DNA from: Paulinella micropora
Lineage: Eukaryota; Cercozoa; Imbricatea; Euglyphida
Assembly (NCBI GenBank): GCA_009731375.1
Contig: BJOX01000074.1
Span: forward strand, 1,025,473-1,089,472
DNA: 64,000 nt
Direction: 5' to 3'
The translations under genes were made by a program, and so were the position numbers. Shown here piece after piece: positions 25,654 to 38,763 of the stretch (position 1 is the stretch's first letter; each line of letters starts with the position of its first letter). Under the pieces are notes generated by a model. It did not search any database. It saw nothing but the letters and a program-made list of their open reading frames with translations, and was not told the DNA's origin.

Positions 25654-25917
25654 CTGCACACACAGATAGAACGTGTGTGCTGATGTGTGTGTGTGTGTTG
25701 TGCGTTTATGTATGTGTGTATGTATCCAAGGCGCGATAGGCTCCCCAGACTCTGCACACAGATAGAACGTGTGTGTTGATGTGTGTGTGTGTCTGTGTCT
25801 GTGTGTTTATGTACGTGTGTATGCATCCAAGTCCATGCAGTAGGAAGGCGCGATAGGCTCCCCAGATTCAGTATACAGATAGAATGTGTGTGTTTGTGTG
25901 TGTGTGTGTGAGTATGC

Positions 25918-26598
<681 letters not shown>

Positions 26599-26624
26599 TA
26601 GACCGCTCGTGGCGGCTGCTCGCT

Positions 26625-27295
<671 letters not shown>

Positions 27296-27296
27296 A

Positions 27297-27687
27297 TGAC
27301 GATAAACTGCATCCCGGAGTTGGACTCGACCCACTGGCACCTACAGCCTGGGGGTCGATCTATCTATCTCCTTCAGCCCTTCACCAGCTGTTTGTGCAGT
27401 CGCAGATGGTGCAGCGTGACTGGCCAGGGCTGATGACTACCCTTCATCGGCCCTCGATACACTCTCAAACTGTTCGGGAAAGCCCTAAGAGCCTTCGATA
27501 CCGCGGCCTGCGGGAAACCGCAAGGTGCAGCAGGCGAGGTAACGCTCGTCGGATGGTAAAAACTCGAAGGATATGGCCACGCAGGGAATAATGGGTAACC
27601 CGCAGCCAAGTCCCTTCTTGTCAGGCCAACCCCGCGCATGGCTCCTACTCGGTACGACTACCTCTGATTGGCTGCCTTGGACTGACT
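27297..27687 (+). other. Unique-looking segment, no gene assigned
   Basis: About 390 bp of GC-rich sequence up to an assembly gap. It contains a nested inverted repeat (27,506-27,535: outer GCCTGC/GCAGGC, inner GCGG-GAAA-CCGC). It may be a mobile-element fragment. No protein family is recognised. Confidence 0.35.
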
Positions 27688-28361
27688 NNNNNNNNNNNNN
27701 NNNNNNNNNNNNNNNNNNNNNNNNNNNNNNNNNNNNNNNNNNNNNNNNNNNNNNNNNNNNNNNNNNNNNNNNNNNNNNNNNNNNNNNNNNNNNNNNNNNN
27801 NNNNNNNNNNNNNNNNNNNNNNNNNNNNNNNNNNNNNNNNNNNNNNNNNNNNNNNNNNNNNNNNNNNNNNNNNNNNNNNNNNNNNNNNNNNNNNNNNNNN
27901 NNNNNNNNNNNNNNNNNNNNNNNNNNNNNNNNNNNNNNNNNNNNNNNNNNNNNNNNNNNNNNNNNNNNNNNNNNNNNNNNNNNNNNNNNNNNNNNNNNNN
28001 NNNNNNNNNNNNNNNNNNNNNNNNNNNNNNNNNNNNNNNNNNNNNNNNNNNNNNNNNNNNNNNNNNNNNNNNNNNNNNNNNNNNNNNNNNNNNNNNNNNN
28101 NNNNNNNNNNNNNNNNNNNNNNNNNNNNNNNNNNNNNNNNNNNNNNNNNNNNNNNNNNNNNNNNNNNNNNNNNNNNNNNNNNNNNNNNNNNNNNNNNNNN
28201 NNNNNNNNNNNNNNNNNNNNNNNNNNNNNNNNNNNNNNNNNNNNNNNNNNNNNNNNNNNNNNNNNNNNNNNNNNNNNNNNNNNNNNNNNNNNNNNNNNNN
28301 NNNNNNNNNNNNNNNNNNNNNNNNNNNNNNNNNNNNNNNNNNNNNNNNNNNNNNNNNNNNN
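27688..28361. other. Assembly gap (674 N)
   Basis: Unresolved sequence. The repeat-B copy abuts its right edge. Confidence 0.99.
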
Positions 28362-28566
28362 ACTAACGGCTTCCTTTTCTTTCTCTTCTTCCTTATCCTC
28401 CCACTCTCCATTCCTAGATTGCCTTTTTCTTCAACGTTCCTCCTCTTCTTTTTCCAGAACACAGTCTACCCGTGATTCCCATCCCGGACACATGCACAGT
28501 ACACAAATTATTGTTTGATGTGAAACTGCGTTCCTTTGCAAGGACTACATTCCTTTGCGACATCTC

Positions 28567-28569
<3 letters not shown>
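28362..28569 (-). repeat. Dispersed repeat B, inverted copy
   Basis: Reverse complement of 17,421-17,631, ending GACATCTCATC and then (TATC)n. Confidence 0.85.
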
Positions 28570-28628
<59 letters not shown>

Positions 28629-28638
28629 TGCGCGATAG

Positions 28639-28734
28639 ACCGCTGGCGGACGCCGCTCGCTGCTTCCACGGGATGATGCGGAAACTGTCTTTAGTTGTCA
28701 GTAACTCCCAGGATAAACCTGCAGACCACGAAAT
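28639..28734 (+). CDS. Host exon, unidentified gene
   Basis: Plus-strand 96-nt island with acceptor GCGATAG and donor GTATGTAT. The frame includes [19 protein letters not shown]. Partial copies of its first half precede it at 26.6, 26.7 and 27.2 kb. The split codon at its 3' end joins in phase with the exon at 30,026-30,056. Product unknown. Confidence 0.6.
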
Positions 28735-30020
<1,286 letters not shown>

Positions 30021-30025
30021 TTCAG

Positions 30026-30056
30026 CGCTGTTCCGGGCTGTCGGGCGTCCATAGAG
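30026..30056 (+). CDS. Host micro-exon, unidentified gene
   Basis: Plus-strand 31-nt island with acceptor TTACGTTTCAG and donor GTCTGA. Joined in phase to the exon at 28,639-28,734 it adds IAVPGCRASIE. Two degenerate 5'-edge copies lie upstream, and short donor-like copies downstream (30,447-30,470 and 30,507-30,530). Confidence 0.5.
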
Positions 30057-30084
30057 GTCTGAAACAGAGCTGAACCCTAGCATC

Positions 30085-30276
30085 ATAGATTGTATGTATG
30101 TATGTATGTATGTATGTATGTGTGTATGTATGTATATATGTATGTATGTATGTATGCATGTGCTTGTGTTTGTATGTATTTATGAACGAACGTATGCATG
30201 TATGCATGTATATGTATGCATGTATGTATGTATGTATGTATGTATGTATGTATGTATGTATATGTATGTATGTATG

Positions 30277-30308
<32 letters not shown>

Positions 30309-30744
30309 TGTATATATGTATGTATGTATGTATGTGCTTGTGTTTGTATGTATTTATGAACGAACGTATGCATGTATGTATGTATGTACATATGTATGCA
30401 TGCATGCATGCATGTATGTATGTATGTATGTATATGTATGTGCATAGAGGTCTGAATAGGGGTGAGCCCTATCATCACAGATTGTATGTATGTATGTATG
30501 TATGTGCATAAGGGTCTCAAAAAGCGGTGAGTACCAACATAGATTGTATGTATGTATGTATGTATGTATTTATGTGCATGTATGTATGAATGAATGAATG
30601 AATGAATGAATGAATGATTGAAGGAATGAAGGAATGAAGGAATGAATGAATGAATGAATGAATGAATGAATGAATGAGTGAATGAATGAATGAACGCAAA
30701 AACTGGTGCATATATGTATTTATGCAAGTTTGCGCATGTGCGTG

Positions 30745-30787
<43 letters not shown>

Positions 30788-31200
30788 CAGATAGATAGAT
30801 AGATAGGTAGATAGATAGACAGACAGATAGACATGCCTTGGTGAGATAGAAGACTGGTCCGCGAGACAGCGAGGTGCAGCCTTCATACATACATACATAC
30901 ATACATACATACATACATGCATACATATATACATACATACATACATACATACATTACGTACGTTACGTTACGTACGTTACGTACGTAACGTAACGTAACG
31001 TAACGTAACATAACATAACATGACATGACATGACATAAACATAACATAACATAACATAACATAACATAACATAACATAACATAACATAACACATAACATA
31101 ACATAACAGAACATAACATAACATAACATAACTAACATAACTAAGATACATACATACATACATGCATGCATACATGACATACATGACATACATGGCATAG
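30085..31200. repeat. ATGT, AATG, GATA, ACAT and AACAT arrays
   Basis: Simple repeats. A short island at 30,840-30,885 is open on both strands and could be an exon, but its orientation is undecided. Confidence 0.85.
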
Positions 31201-31205
31201 ATAAC

Positions 31206-31313
31206 CTTCAGTCTGCAGCAGAGGGTAACTGCGACAAGCACACACACACACATACATGAGTAAGTGTGAACGAGCGAGAGGGAGAGGGGAGGGGGTGGTG
31301 GTGGTGGGGGAGG

Positions 31314-31374
<61 letters not shown>

Positions 31375-31423
31375 CTTGTTGTGACCGACGATGCAGAGCG
31401 GACTGTAGCGCCAACAAACGCGC
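31206..31423 (-). other. Possible minus-strand host exons
   Basis: A 23-nt island (31,206-31,228) has acceptor TTGTCGCAG and donor GTTATC. A second (about 31,375-31,423) starts after TTCACAAG and reads ARLLALQSALHRRSQ but lacks a donor. They are separated by a GA tract. Weak evidence. Confidence 0.3.
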
Positions 31424-31730
31424 CTTGTGAACATGACAAAGATACATCTTAGATAATTTGCAAGATTTACATTACTTTACATTACTTTACATTACATTAC
31501 ATTATATTACATTACGTTACATTACATTAGATTGTATTTACATTGTTTTACATTACATTGTATTACATTAAATTGTATTATATTAGATTGTATTACATTA
31601 CATTACATTGCATTACATTACATTGCATTACATTACATTGCATTACATTACATTACATTACATCAGAGAGTTTTGTTGTTGATGTTGACGTTGACGCTGT
31701 TGTTGTTCTTGTTGTTCTTGTTCTTGTTGC

Positions 31731-31951
31731 TTGCGTTCAACCTTTGCGTGTGCCCGTAACACACGGATAAATTACTCAACACCAAAATTGAGCCAAGTGC
31801 ACAGTCAGAAAAAGCTTATGCTGTCATGGCCCAACTCAGAACATGGCACGCTGTCATAGCCCAATCTTTTCCGCACTTTGCACTTGCACTCAAGCCATTC
31901 CGTTGAGCAATTTATCCCCGTGTTACGGTCACACGCACAGGTCGAACGCAA
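31731..31951. mobile_element. MITE-like element with 50-bp inverted repeats
   Basis: The arms 31,731-31,780 and 31,902-31,951 are imperfect reverse complements (about 8 mismatches) starting TTGCGTTC/GAACGCAA. The 120-bp interior has no coding frame. Size and structure fit a non-autonomous DNA transposon. No clear target duplication is visible because the flanks are simple sequence. Confidence 0.6.
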
Positions 31952-32001
31952 AAAACAAAACAAACAAAAAAAACAAAAAAAAAAAAAATAATAAAAAAAA
32001 A

Positions 32002-32038
<37 letters not shown>

Positions 32039-32127
32039 TCTATTAAACCTTGCTTACTGTAAAATCGAAAATAAATAAATAAATAAATATGTAAATAGAT
32101 AAATATATATATACATAAATACATACA

Positions 32128-32191
<64 letters not shown>

Positions 32192-32262
32192 AAATAAATA
32201 ATAATAATAATAATAATATAATAATATAATAATATAATAATAATATAATAATAATAATAATA
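31952..32262. repeat. A-rich, AAAT and AAT arrays
   Basis: Poly-A-rich tract, then AAAT and AAT repeats. No gene. Confidence 0.9.
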
Positions 32263-32597
32263 ATACTATATCTGAGGCGTACTGATGCAGCTAATGGCAT
32301 ATCCTCAACGGACATAAGCCTCCAATACCCTTGTTCGAGGTCCTCCACCCCCCCGTGTCAGTCTCTCGCCTGATGATCGGGGCCACCGATGGAGCTCCTG
32401 AGGGCAAGACTGCACTAAGCCGAGGTTATTCCGCAGTCCCAGCAACCTCTTGCAAGACGTCACCGAATGTGCAAGTGCATACACCAAGCGCGGTTGCTAG
32501 AGCTGCCTCGAAACCCCACCCATAACAATCTGGTGTCTGCTGGGTCCTGGGCTATCAACCAGCATATGCGGAGTTTAAGATCTTTTACGCGCGCAAT
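32263..32597. other. Unique-looking segment bounded by AAT arrays
   Basis: About 330 bp of GC-balanced sequence between two AAT arrays. No protein family is recognised. Its arrangement (unique body attached to (AAT)n) parallels dispersed repeat C. Confidence 0.35.
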
Positions 32598-34165
<1,568 letters not shown>

Positions 34166-34169
34166 TCAT

Positions 34170-34702
34170 TCATGGCAACGCGATGACCGGAAGATCTTGT
34201 TCAGGGTCATTTCGATGTTTGATTTCAAGCAAATAGCGGTCTCTCGCAAGGACGTGTTTGGTAGAGCCAATACCAAATACTCTCCTGAACACGTCATCCA
34301 ACGTATAGTACAGAGCAAGGGAACAGACACAGGATTCAGGAACAACAGCAACAACTGCAAAGTGACAATTGCAGACCAAGCACGTCTAGAGAGTGCGACG
34401 CAGCAGCAAAACTCGTCGAGGATGAGCTGTGAAACTTAGCGAAGTGACGAGCAAATTCCCGGGACTGCGACACACTCTGCAGCATGGATCTGCACAGATA
34501 ACAGAGCAGAGATATCTTTTAAACGAGGAGCACGATGTACCTTATCGATCGGGTGTCTTCGGAGGTATGCTCTCCGACATCTGAAAGTGGGAAAACATCC
34601 AATAAAACATAGAATTGCAGAGGCGATATTTCAGAAGCGGTAATACGTACCGAATTCATCCAACAGGACAGTCAAAACTTCCTGTGTGCGGCTCAAACTC
34701 AT
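34170..34702 (-). CDS. Small complete host gene, four exons
   Basis: Minus-strand gene model: exon 1 34,702-34,651 (starts MSLSRTQEVLTVLLDEF, donor GTACGTAT); exon 2 34,580-34,541 (acceptor CCACTTTCAG, donor GTACATCG); exon 3 34,489-about 34,377 (acceptor ATCTGTGCAG); exon 4 about 34,354-34,170, ending in TGA. Phases agree across the first two introns. The third 'intron' would be only 22 nt (34,376-34,355), bounded by GT and CAG; otherwise a frameshift must be assumed. The product is about 130 residues, with a C-terminal part containing DDVFRRVFGIGSTKHVLARD. Family not recognised. The use of TGA as the terminator suggests a standard host code. Confidence 0.6.
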
Positions 34703-35009
34703 GGTCGATTACAAGCACGACTGACTGCGGGCTTGCAGCAATCAACGCAATCAACTCTTGAGATACGGTTGCTGAACGGCAGTGAGAGGGAGATATGAAA
34801 AGTCTGTCTAAGATCGTTTAACTTCGATCAGTCCTCACCGAGCCTCCTTGCCATTATTTGAAACAAGGGCCGGCCGAACCACCAAACCAAAAAGAAGTTG
34901 ATTTTTTGAAAAATAATCTCTTTTCCTATCTTCCCTTGGTCTCAGATCTTGCCTCTGCCTTCTCCCTCTCTGTTTCTCTCTGATTCTCTCCTTCCCTCCA
35001 TTTCTAATG

Positions 35010-35054
<45 letters not shown>

Positions 35055-35094
35055 TCACACACACACACTCTCTCTCTCTCTCATCTCTCTCTCG

Positions 35095-35129
<35 letters not shown>

Positions 35130-35285
35130 GCTCTTCTCTCACCTCTCTCTCACTTCTCTCTCATCTCTCTCTCTCCATCTCCCCCCCCCCTCTCTCTCAC
35201 ACACACACACACTCGCTCTCTCTCTCTCTTTCTCTCTCCCTCTCTCTCTCTCTCATCTTTCTCTCTCTCACTCGCTCTCTCTCTC
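34703..35285. repeat. Unique 5' flank, then CT/CA microsatellite
   Basis: 34,703-34,960 is unique sequence upstream of the host gene, with no exon seen. 34,965-35,285 is a CT/CA tract into which the virus inserted. Confidence 0.8.
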
Positions 35286-35291
35286 TCGCTC
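35286..35291. repeat. Target-site duplication, left copy (TCGCTC)
   Basis: Six bases immediately outside the left inverted repeat are identical to 57,826-57,831. A 6-bp duplication is the hallmark of Maverick/Polinton-type rve integration. Confidence 0.9.
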
Positions 35292-35436
35292 AGTAATATA
35301 GGATCCCACTTTGGCACACTTTTTCAATACATACTTCCGTTGAAATCAAAATGATTCCAACTGCTCTCCTCTTCATTTCGCAAACAAACAATACAGAAAG
35401 CAATTATAAGCAAATAAGCTTTAGTATTAAAAATTA
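35292..35436 (+). repeat. Left terminal inverted repeat (145 bp)
   Basis: Matches the reverse complement of 57,681-57,825 with about 8 mismatches. The outermost bases are AGTA, and AG-ended termini are usual for rve-integrated Polintons. Confidence 0.95.
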
Positions 35437-35835
35437 TCCACAATAAGAAAAACTGAAAAATGAACTCAAAACATAAAAAATCATTATTCACATCAATCAT
35501 TGTAATAAAATAAAAAATCATAAAACAACATCGCATAAGCAACCAACCAACTCACAAAGAAACTAATCACACCGATCCGCCGAAATTAAAGCCATCCAAA
35601 AAATTAAAAAGGCATCCCCACCACACACAAAAAACTGATAAATTCTAGATTATCGCAGACAACATTTTTGGACAACATCAAAGTTTTCATCCACCTAAAA
35701 AAAGGAAAAATAAAATATCAAACCACGAATAAAAGGAAGAAGAAACAGATCACGCACCTCACAGAAAATCAGAAAAATGTTTTTTTATTTTCACATTTCT
35801 TGTCATTTTCGAACTTCTTTCATTCCTTCAAATAA
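35437..35835. other. AT-rich non-coding region inside the left end
   Basis: About 400 bp of A-rich sequence with no convincing gene. Presumably contains the promoter of the first gene. Confidence 0.5.
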
Positions 35836-36290
35836 ATGAGCGACAGCGAGAGTGTTGATGAAGCGAGTAGGGAGGAGACTAAGGATTGGGATGAATATTA
35901 TGAAGACAGATCAGAATCAGTAGTAAAAAGAGAAAAGAGAATGATTGAAGATAAAATTGAAATATATAAAAATAAAAAAGTGAAGTAGAAAACATAATAG
36001 ATGAACTATACTCTCGCTTAAATTCTGCAGACCAAAGATTGGAAGTTATTGAAGAGAACAATAAAAGGAAGGAAGCAATAAATAAAGCAAAACGAAAGAG
36101 AAAGAGAAATGAGGAGAATAAAAAGAAAGAAATGAAGTTATTTGATAGTTGGCTTCTAGCAAAGAAACAGATATTATCTTTAAAGGAAGAAGAATATGCT
36201 AGAAATTTAATCGAAAACTGAAAATCTTTTGAAGATGTCTTATTTGAATGGAATACATATCAAAAGAGATTAGAAAACAATAATTCATAA
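35836..36290 (+). CDS. Charged coiled-coil protein, unknown function (frameshift and in-frame TGA)
   Basis: Starts at ATG (MSDSESVDEASREETKDWDE). The initial frame closes at TAG near 35,988, but the next frame continues seamlessly if one A is missing from the A6 run at about 35,977-35,982. The rest is a Lys/Glu-rich predicted coiled coil. A TGA at 36,219-36,221 is followed by 22 more codons (SFEDVLFEWNTYQKRLENNN) to TAA at 36,288, so the protein is about 151 residues if both interruptions are bridged. No homolog is recognised. The composition fits an internal or regulatory protein. Confidence 0.6.
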
Positions 36291-36510
36291 TTGTCTTGTT
36301 TGTGTTGCGTGGTGTCTGCCTACCCGCTCAACTCTCCTAAATCAACACGACACACACACACACACATAAGATAATATAAATAATTTGTTTTTGGTAGTCA
36401 AAAGCAAAAACATTAGTAAAAAGCACATAATAGACATATAAATAATTAGAACTGCTATCAGGGCACTACCCACATATGTGTTTTTGTGCTTTTTGATATG
36501 TGGGTATGTG
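36291..36510. other. Intergenic region
   Basis: About 220 bp without a gene. It includes a short CA tract and AT-rich sequence that could hold the promoter of the next gene. Confidence 0.4.
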
Positions 36511-36894
36511 ATGGCTCAGCGAGCAAGACAACCAGAACCAGCGGAGGAGCCCGTTGGCGAACAAACACAAGTTCAACCTGCTCAAGATCCTGATGTTGAT
36601 GATGCTGAGAATAAAATGAGGGAGCTCGGAATTGGAAGAGGGGAAAGGAAGTCGGCTCGTCGTGGGCGACCAGCTGGTGTAGTCCCTATTCCAGAAGTTG
36701 GCCACACGTACTACTATAACATGAACAGAGAAGCAGGAATTGCTAATTTCTGGGTTGATAACAAGGAAGGCAGATCAGAGGTTTCATTGTATCGCTACCA
36801 TTCTGCTTTGAAACCTGACCAAATTCCCTACTACCGACTCGCAGTCTATCCTGATAACTCTGTCAGGCTTTTCGTTTGATGGACAATCTTGTAA
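36511..36894 (+). CDS. Small unknown protein with Pro/Gln-rich N terminus
   Basis: ATG at 36,511 (MAQRARQPEPAEEPVGEQ) is preferred over the upstream GTG codon because it is the first ATG in frame. The N-terminal 50 residues are low-complexity. The C-terminal 75 form a compact Tyr-rich domain (GHTYYYNMNREAGIANFWV...). A TGA at 36,877-36,879 may be the stop (122 residues), or may be read through for five more codons to TAA at 36,892. Family not recognised. It is convergent with the integrase gene. Confidence 0.65.
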
Positions 36895-36993
36895 AAATCA
36901 ACGCATATTACAACCTTGACTCATTGACTATTTACAAGGCTTACTTTCAAACTGAAGAAGCATAATAATGGTTGTTATGATAGTGTAATTAAA

Positions 36994-37994
36994 TTACAAA
37001 TCTAACATTTCTTTTTTCTTTCGTAGTCTTGAGCTAGTCCGTATATTTTCCGGTTTTACATCTAATGATTTTAATAAATTAATATTTTTTTTCTGTTTAG
37101 TCAATTCTTTAACTTTATCAGCCAACTGCTCAGCCTGTTCTGTTTCTTCAGGTTGTTCTTCAACTTTAGTTTTCAATAATTCACTAGGCCTAACCAAGTC
37201 CTCTTCTGACAAGATGATTTTAAATCCTTTACTGCCTTTAACTTTATAAACGGCTCTACTAAATTGTTTATCACCTTTTGAAAAAATAGTTCGTTCTAAT
37301 TCCTTTCTCACTCTTGTCCCCTTAGGGAATTCATTAATTAAAGGATTTCTGTATATTTCTTGAGTGTTTTTTTCAGTCCCTTCATAAACATTAATAGGCA
37401 CTGCTTTAATTGTGTTGTGATATGTTTTATTATATGCATCAACAACCTCATGAATAATAGGTACCCATTGAAAATTTTCATTAACTTCCCATATCAAATT
37501 TAATTCGTTTCTAATTGTTCTAATAAATCTATCTATTATTCCCATTGTTCTGTGATCGCATATTTGAACCGGCCTGTGCTCAATATTATTTTGTCTAAAA
37601 TATTCAGCCACTTGACCCTTAAACTCACCACCATTATCTGATGTAATTCTTTCTTGAACTTCTTTTGTAAATATTTTTTGAGACCTTCCAAAACATAGCA
37701 TGTTGTTTTGTTTTTAATTGGTTCAATCCAGCCACGACGGCTATAGACATCAATTGCTACTAGTCCGAAATAATAATTAGCATTTCCTTTCTTAGTTGCC
37801 ACCTTTGACATATCAATTAAGTCGATAAAAACTTGGCTCAGCGGTTTTGCTTCTGGTGCTGTTATCGTATTCCATATCTTAGTTGGCTTAGATTGATTAT
37901 GTATTTCAAGTGCTTCTTCCAGTTTTTCTTTCTGCTTTGTTTCCTCATGATTTTCTTGTTGTTGTTGTTGCTGATTTGTGTGCTTATTATCCAT
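36994..37994 (-). CDS. Retroviral-type (rve) integrase, one frameshift
   Basis: Inserts the element into host DNA, giving the 6-bp duplication. From the ATG at 37,994: a Gln-rich N terminus, then the RNase H-fold core with the first catalytic Asp in VFIDLIDMSK and the second in TSDNGGEF. The third position of the DDE triad lies in GIIDRFIRTIR, where Asp replaces the more usual Glu. The C-terminal part (GTRVRKELERTIFSKGD...FSRAVYKVKG) resembles the SH3/chromo-like tail of Polinton integrases. The frame changes at an A6 run near 37,678-37,683, where one extra A would restore a roughly 334-residue protein. Trp codons are all TGG. Both strand and location near one end are usual for Polinton-like elements. 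Confidence 0.9.
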
Positions 37995-37996
37995 CC

Positions 37997-38018
37997 AATC
38001 TATTATATATAATAGATT
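37997..38018. promoter_or_regulatory. 22-bp perfect palindrome between two minus-strand genes
   Basis: AT-rich perfect palindrome with a TATATA centre, between the stop of the upstream gene (38,022) and the ATG of the integrase (37,994). It could be a TATA-like promoter or a hairpin at the end of the upstream transcript. Confidence 0.6.
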
Positions 38019-38021
38019 ATA

Positions 38022-38570
38022 TCAAAATTTTGAGAAATATTTTTCAACATCACTTTTTTCTTTCTTAGCACCACCAGAAGATTGATTATATACTTTTACA
38101 CTTACACTGCTTGACTTTTTACCCTTACTTTTCTTTACTAGTATTTCCTCATCACTTTCTTCACTTTCGCTTTCGCTCTCATCAGGCTCAGGCCTATCTA
38201 TTTCGACACGTCGAAATAGATCAGGTTTCTTAATAGTCTTTTTCTTCGTTCTCTTAGTTTCAGCCTTCGCTCTTTTGATTTTCATTTTAGCCATCTTTTC
38301 TGCGATAATGTCAGTGAAATCACATTCTTCATCGCTCTCACTGCTTTCTTCTGGTGTATCATCTTGGTCTTTTCCATTAATGATATCACTAGCAACACCA
38401 ATTTCGGCCATGCTGTTTATCTTTTCCTCCATCTCTTCATCATCACCTACATAAGCATTTCTACATTTTGCTAATTTCTCTTTCGCTATTTCAACCTTAT
38501 GTTGCTTTTTACTCTTAATACTTTCCACAGCCTTACCCCAATTCTTGCGACTTGCTTCGGGGGACTGCAT
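38022..38570 (-). CDS. Acidic/basic low-complexity protein, unknown
   Basis: 182 residues from ATG at 38,570 to TGA at 38,022. The N terminus (SPEASRKNWGKAVESIKSKK) is basic, followed by an acidic stretch, a Lys/Arg-rich segment and a Ser/Glu-rich stretch (PDESESESEESDEE). The composition suggests a nucleic-acid-binding or chromatin-like virion protein, but no family is recognised. Here TGA looks like a true stop: the same frame runs into the integrase gene, and reading through would fuse the two across a palindrome. Confidence 0.7.
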   Translation of the reverse strand: MQSPEASRKNWGKAVESIKSKKQHKVEIAKEKLAKCRNAYVGDDEEMEEKINSMAEIGVASDIINGKDQDDTPEESSESDEECDFTDIIAEKMAKMKIKRAKAETKRTKKKTIKKPDLFRRVEIDRPEPDESESESEESDEEILVKKSKGKKSSSVSVKVYNQSSGGAKKEKSDVEKYFSKF

Positions 38571-38620
38571 TCTATATTAAGATTTTTATATTTTTAGTAT
38601 TTACAAATCAATAATTAATT

Positions 38621-38762
38621 GATATTTGACAATCTCACTTCGTGCTATCGCACTTTCGTTTATTGTCAAACATCGTTTTAAAATAAAATTTTATTCTAAT
38701 AATATAGGAAACGATTTTCTAAAACAGACGAAAGCGAAGCGAAAGTGTGAATCTAGAAAATC
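38621..38762. repeat. Intergenic cruciform repeat, copy 1 (degenerate)
   Basis: Begins GATATTTGACAAT and returns as ATTGTCAAACATC at 38,662-38,674, followed by a second GC-richer arm ending just before the start of the fibre gene. It has the same layout as the copies at 44.4, 44.9, 46.8 and 52.7 kb. It lies between divergent genes, so it is not a simple terminator. Confidence 0.7.
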
Positions 38763-38763
38763 A

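Noticed and set aside
27506-27535. Self-cleaving ribozyme
   Set aside because: A nested stem with a GAAA loop is visible, but the additional helices required for HDV-like or hammerhead folds could not be drawn.
37670-37690. Programmed -1 frameshift in the integrase
   Set aside because: The A6 run lacks a good slippery heptamer with a downstream stem, and similar one-base losses occur in many unrelated genes, favouring indel or error.
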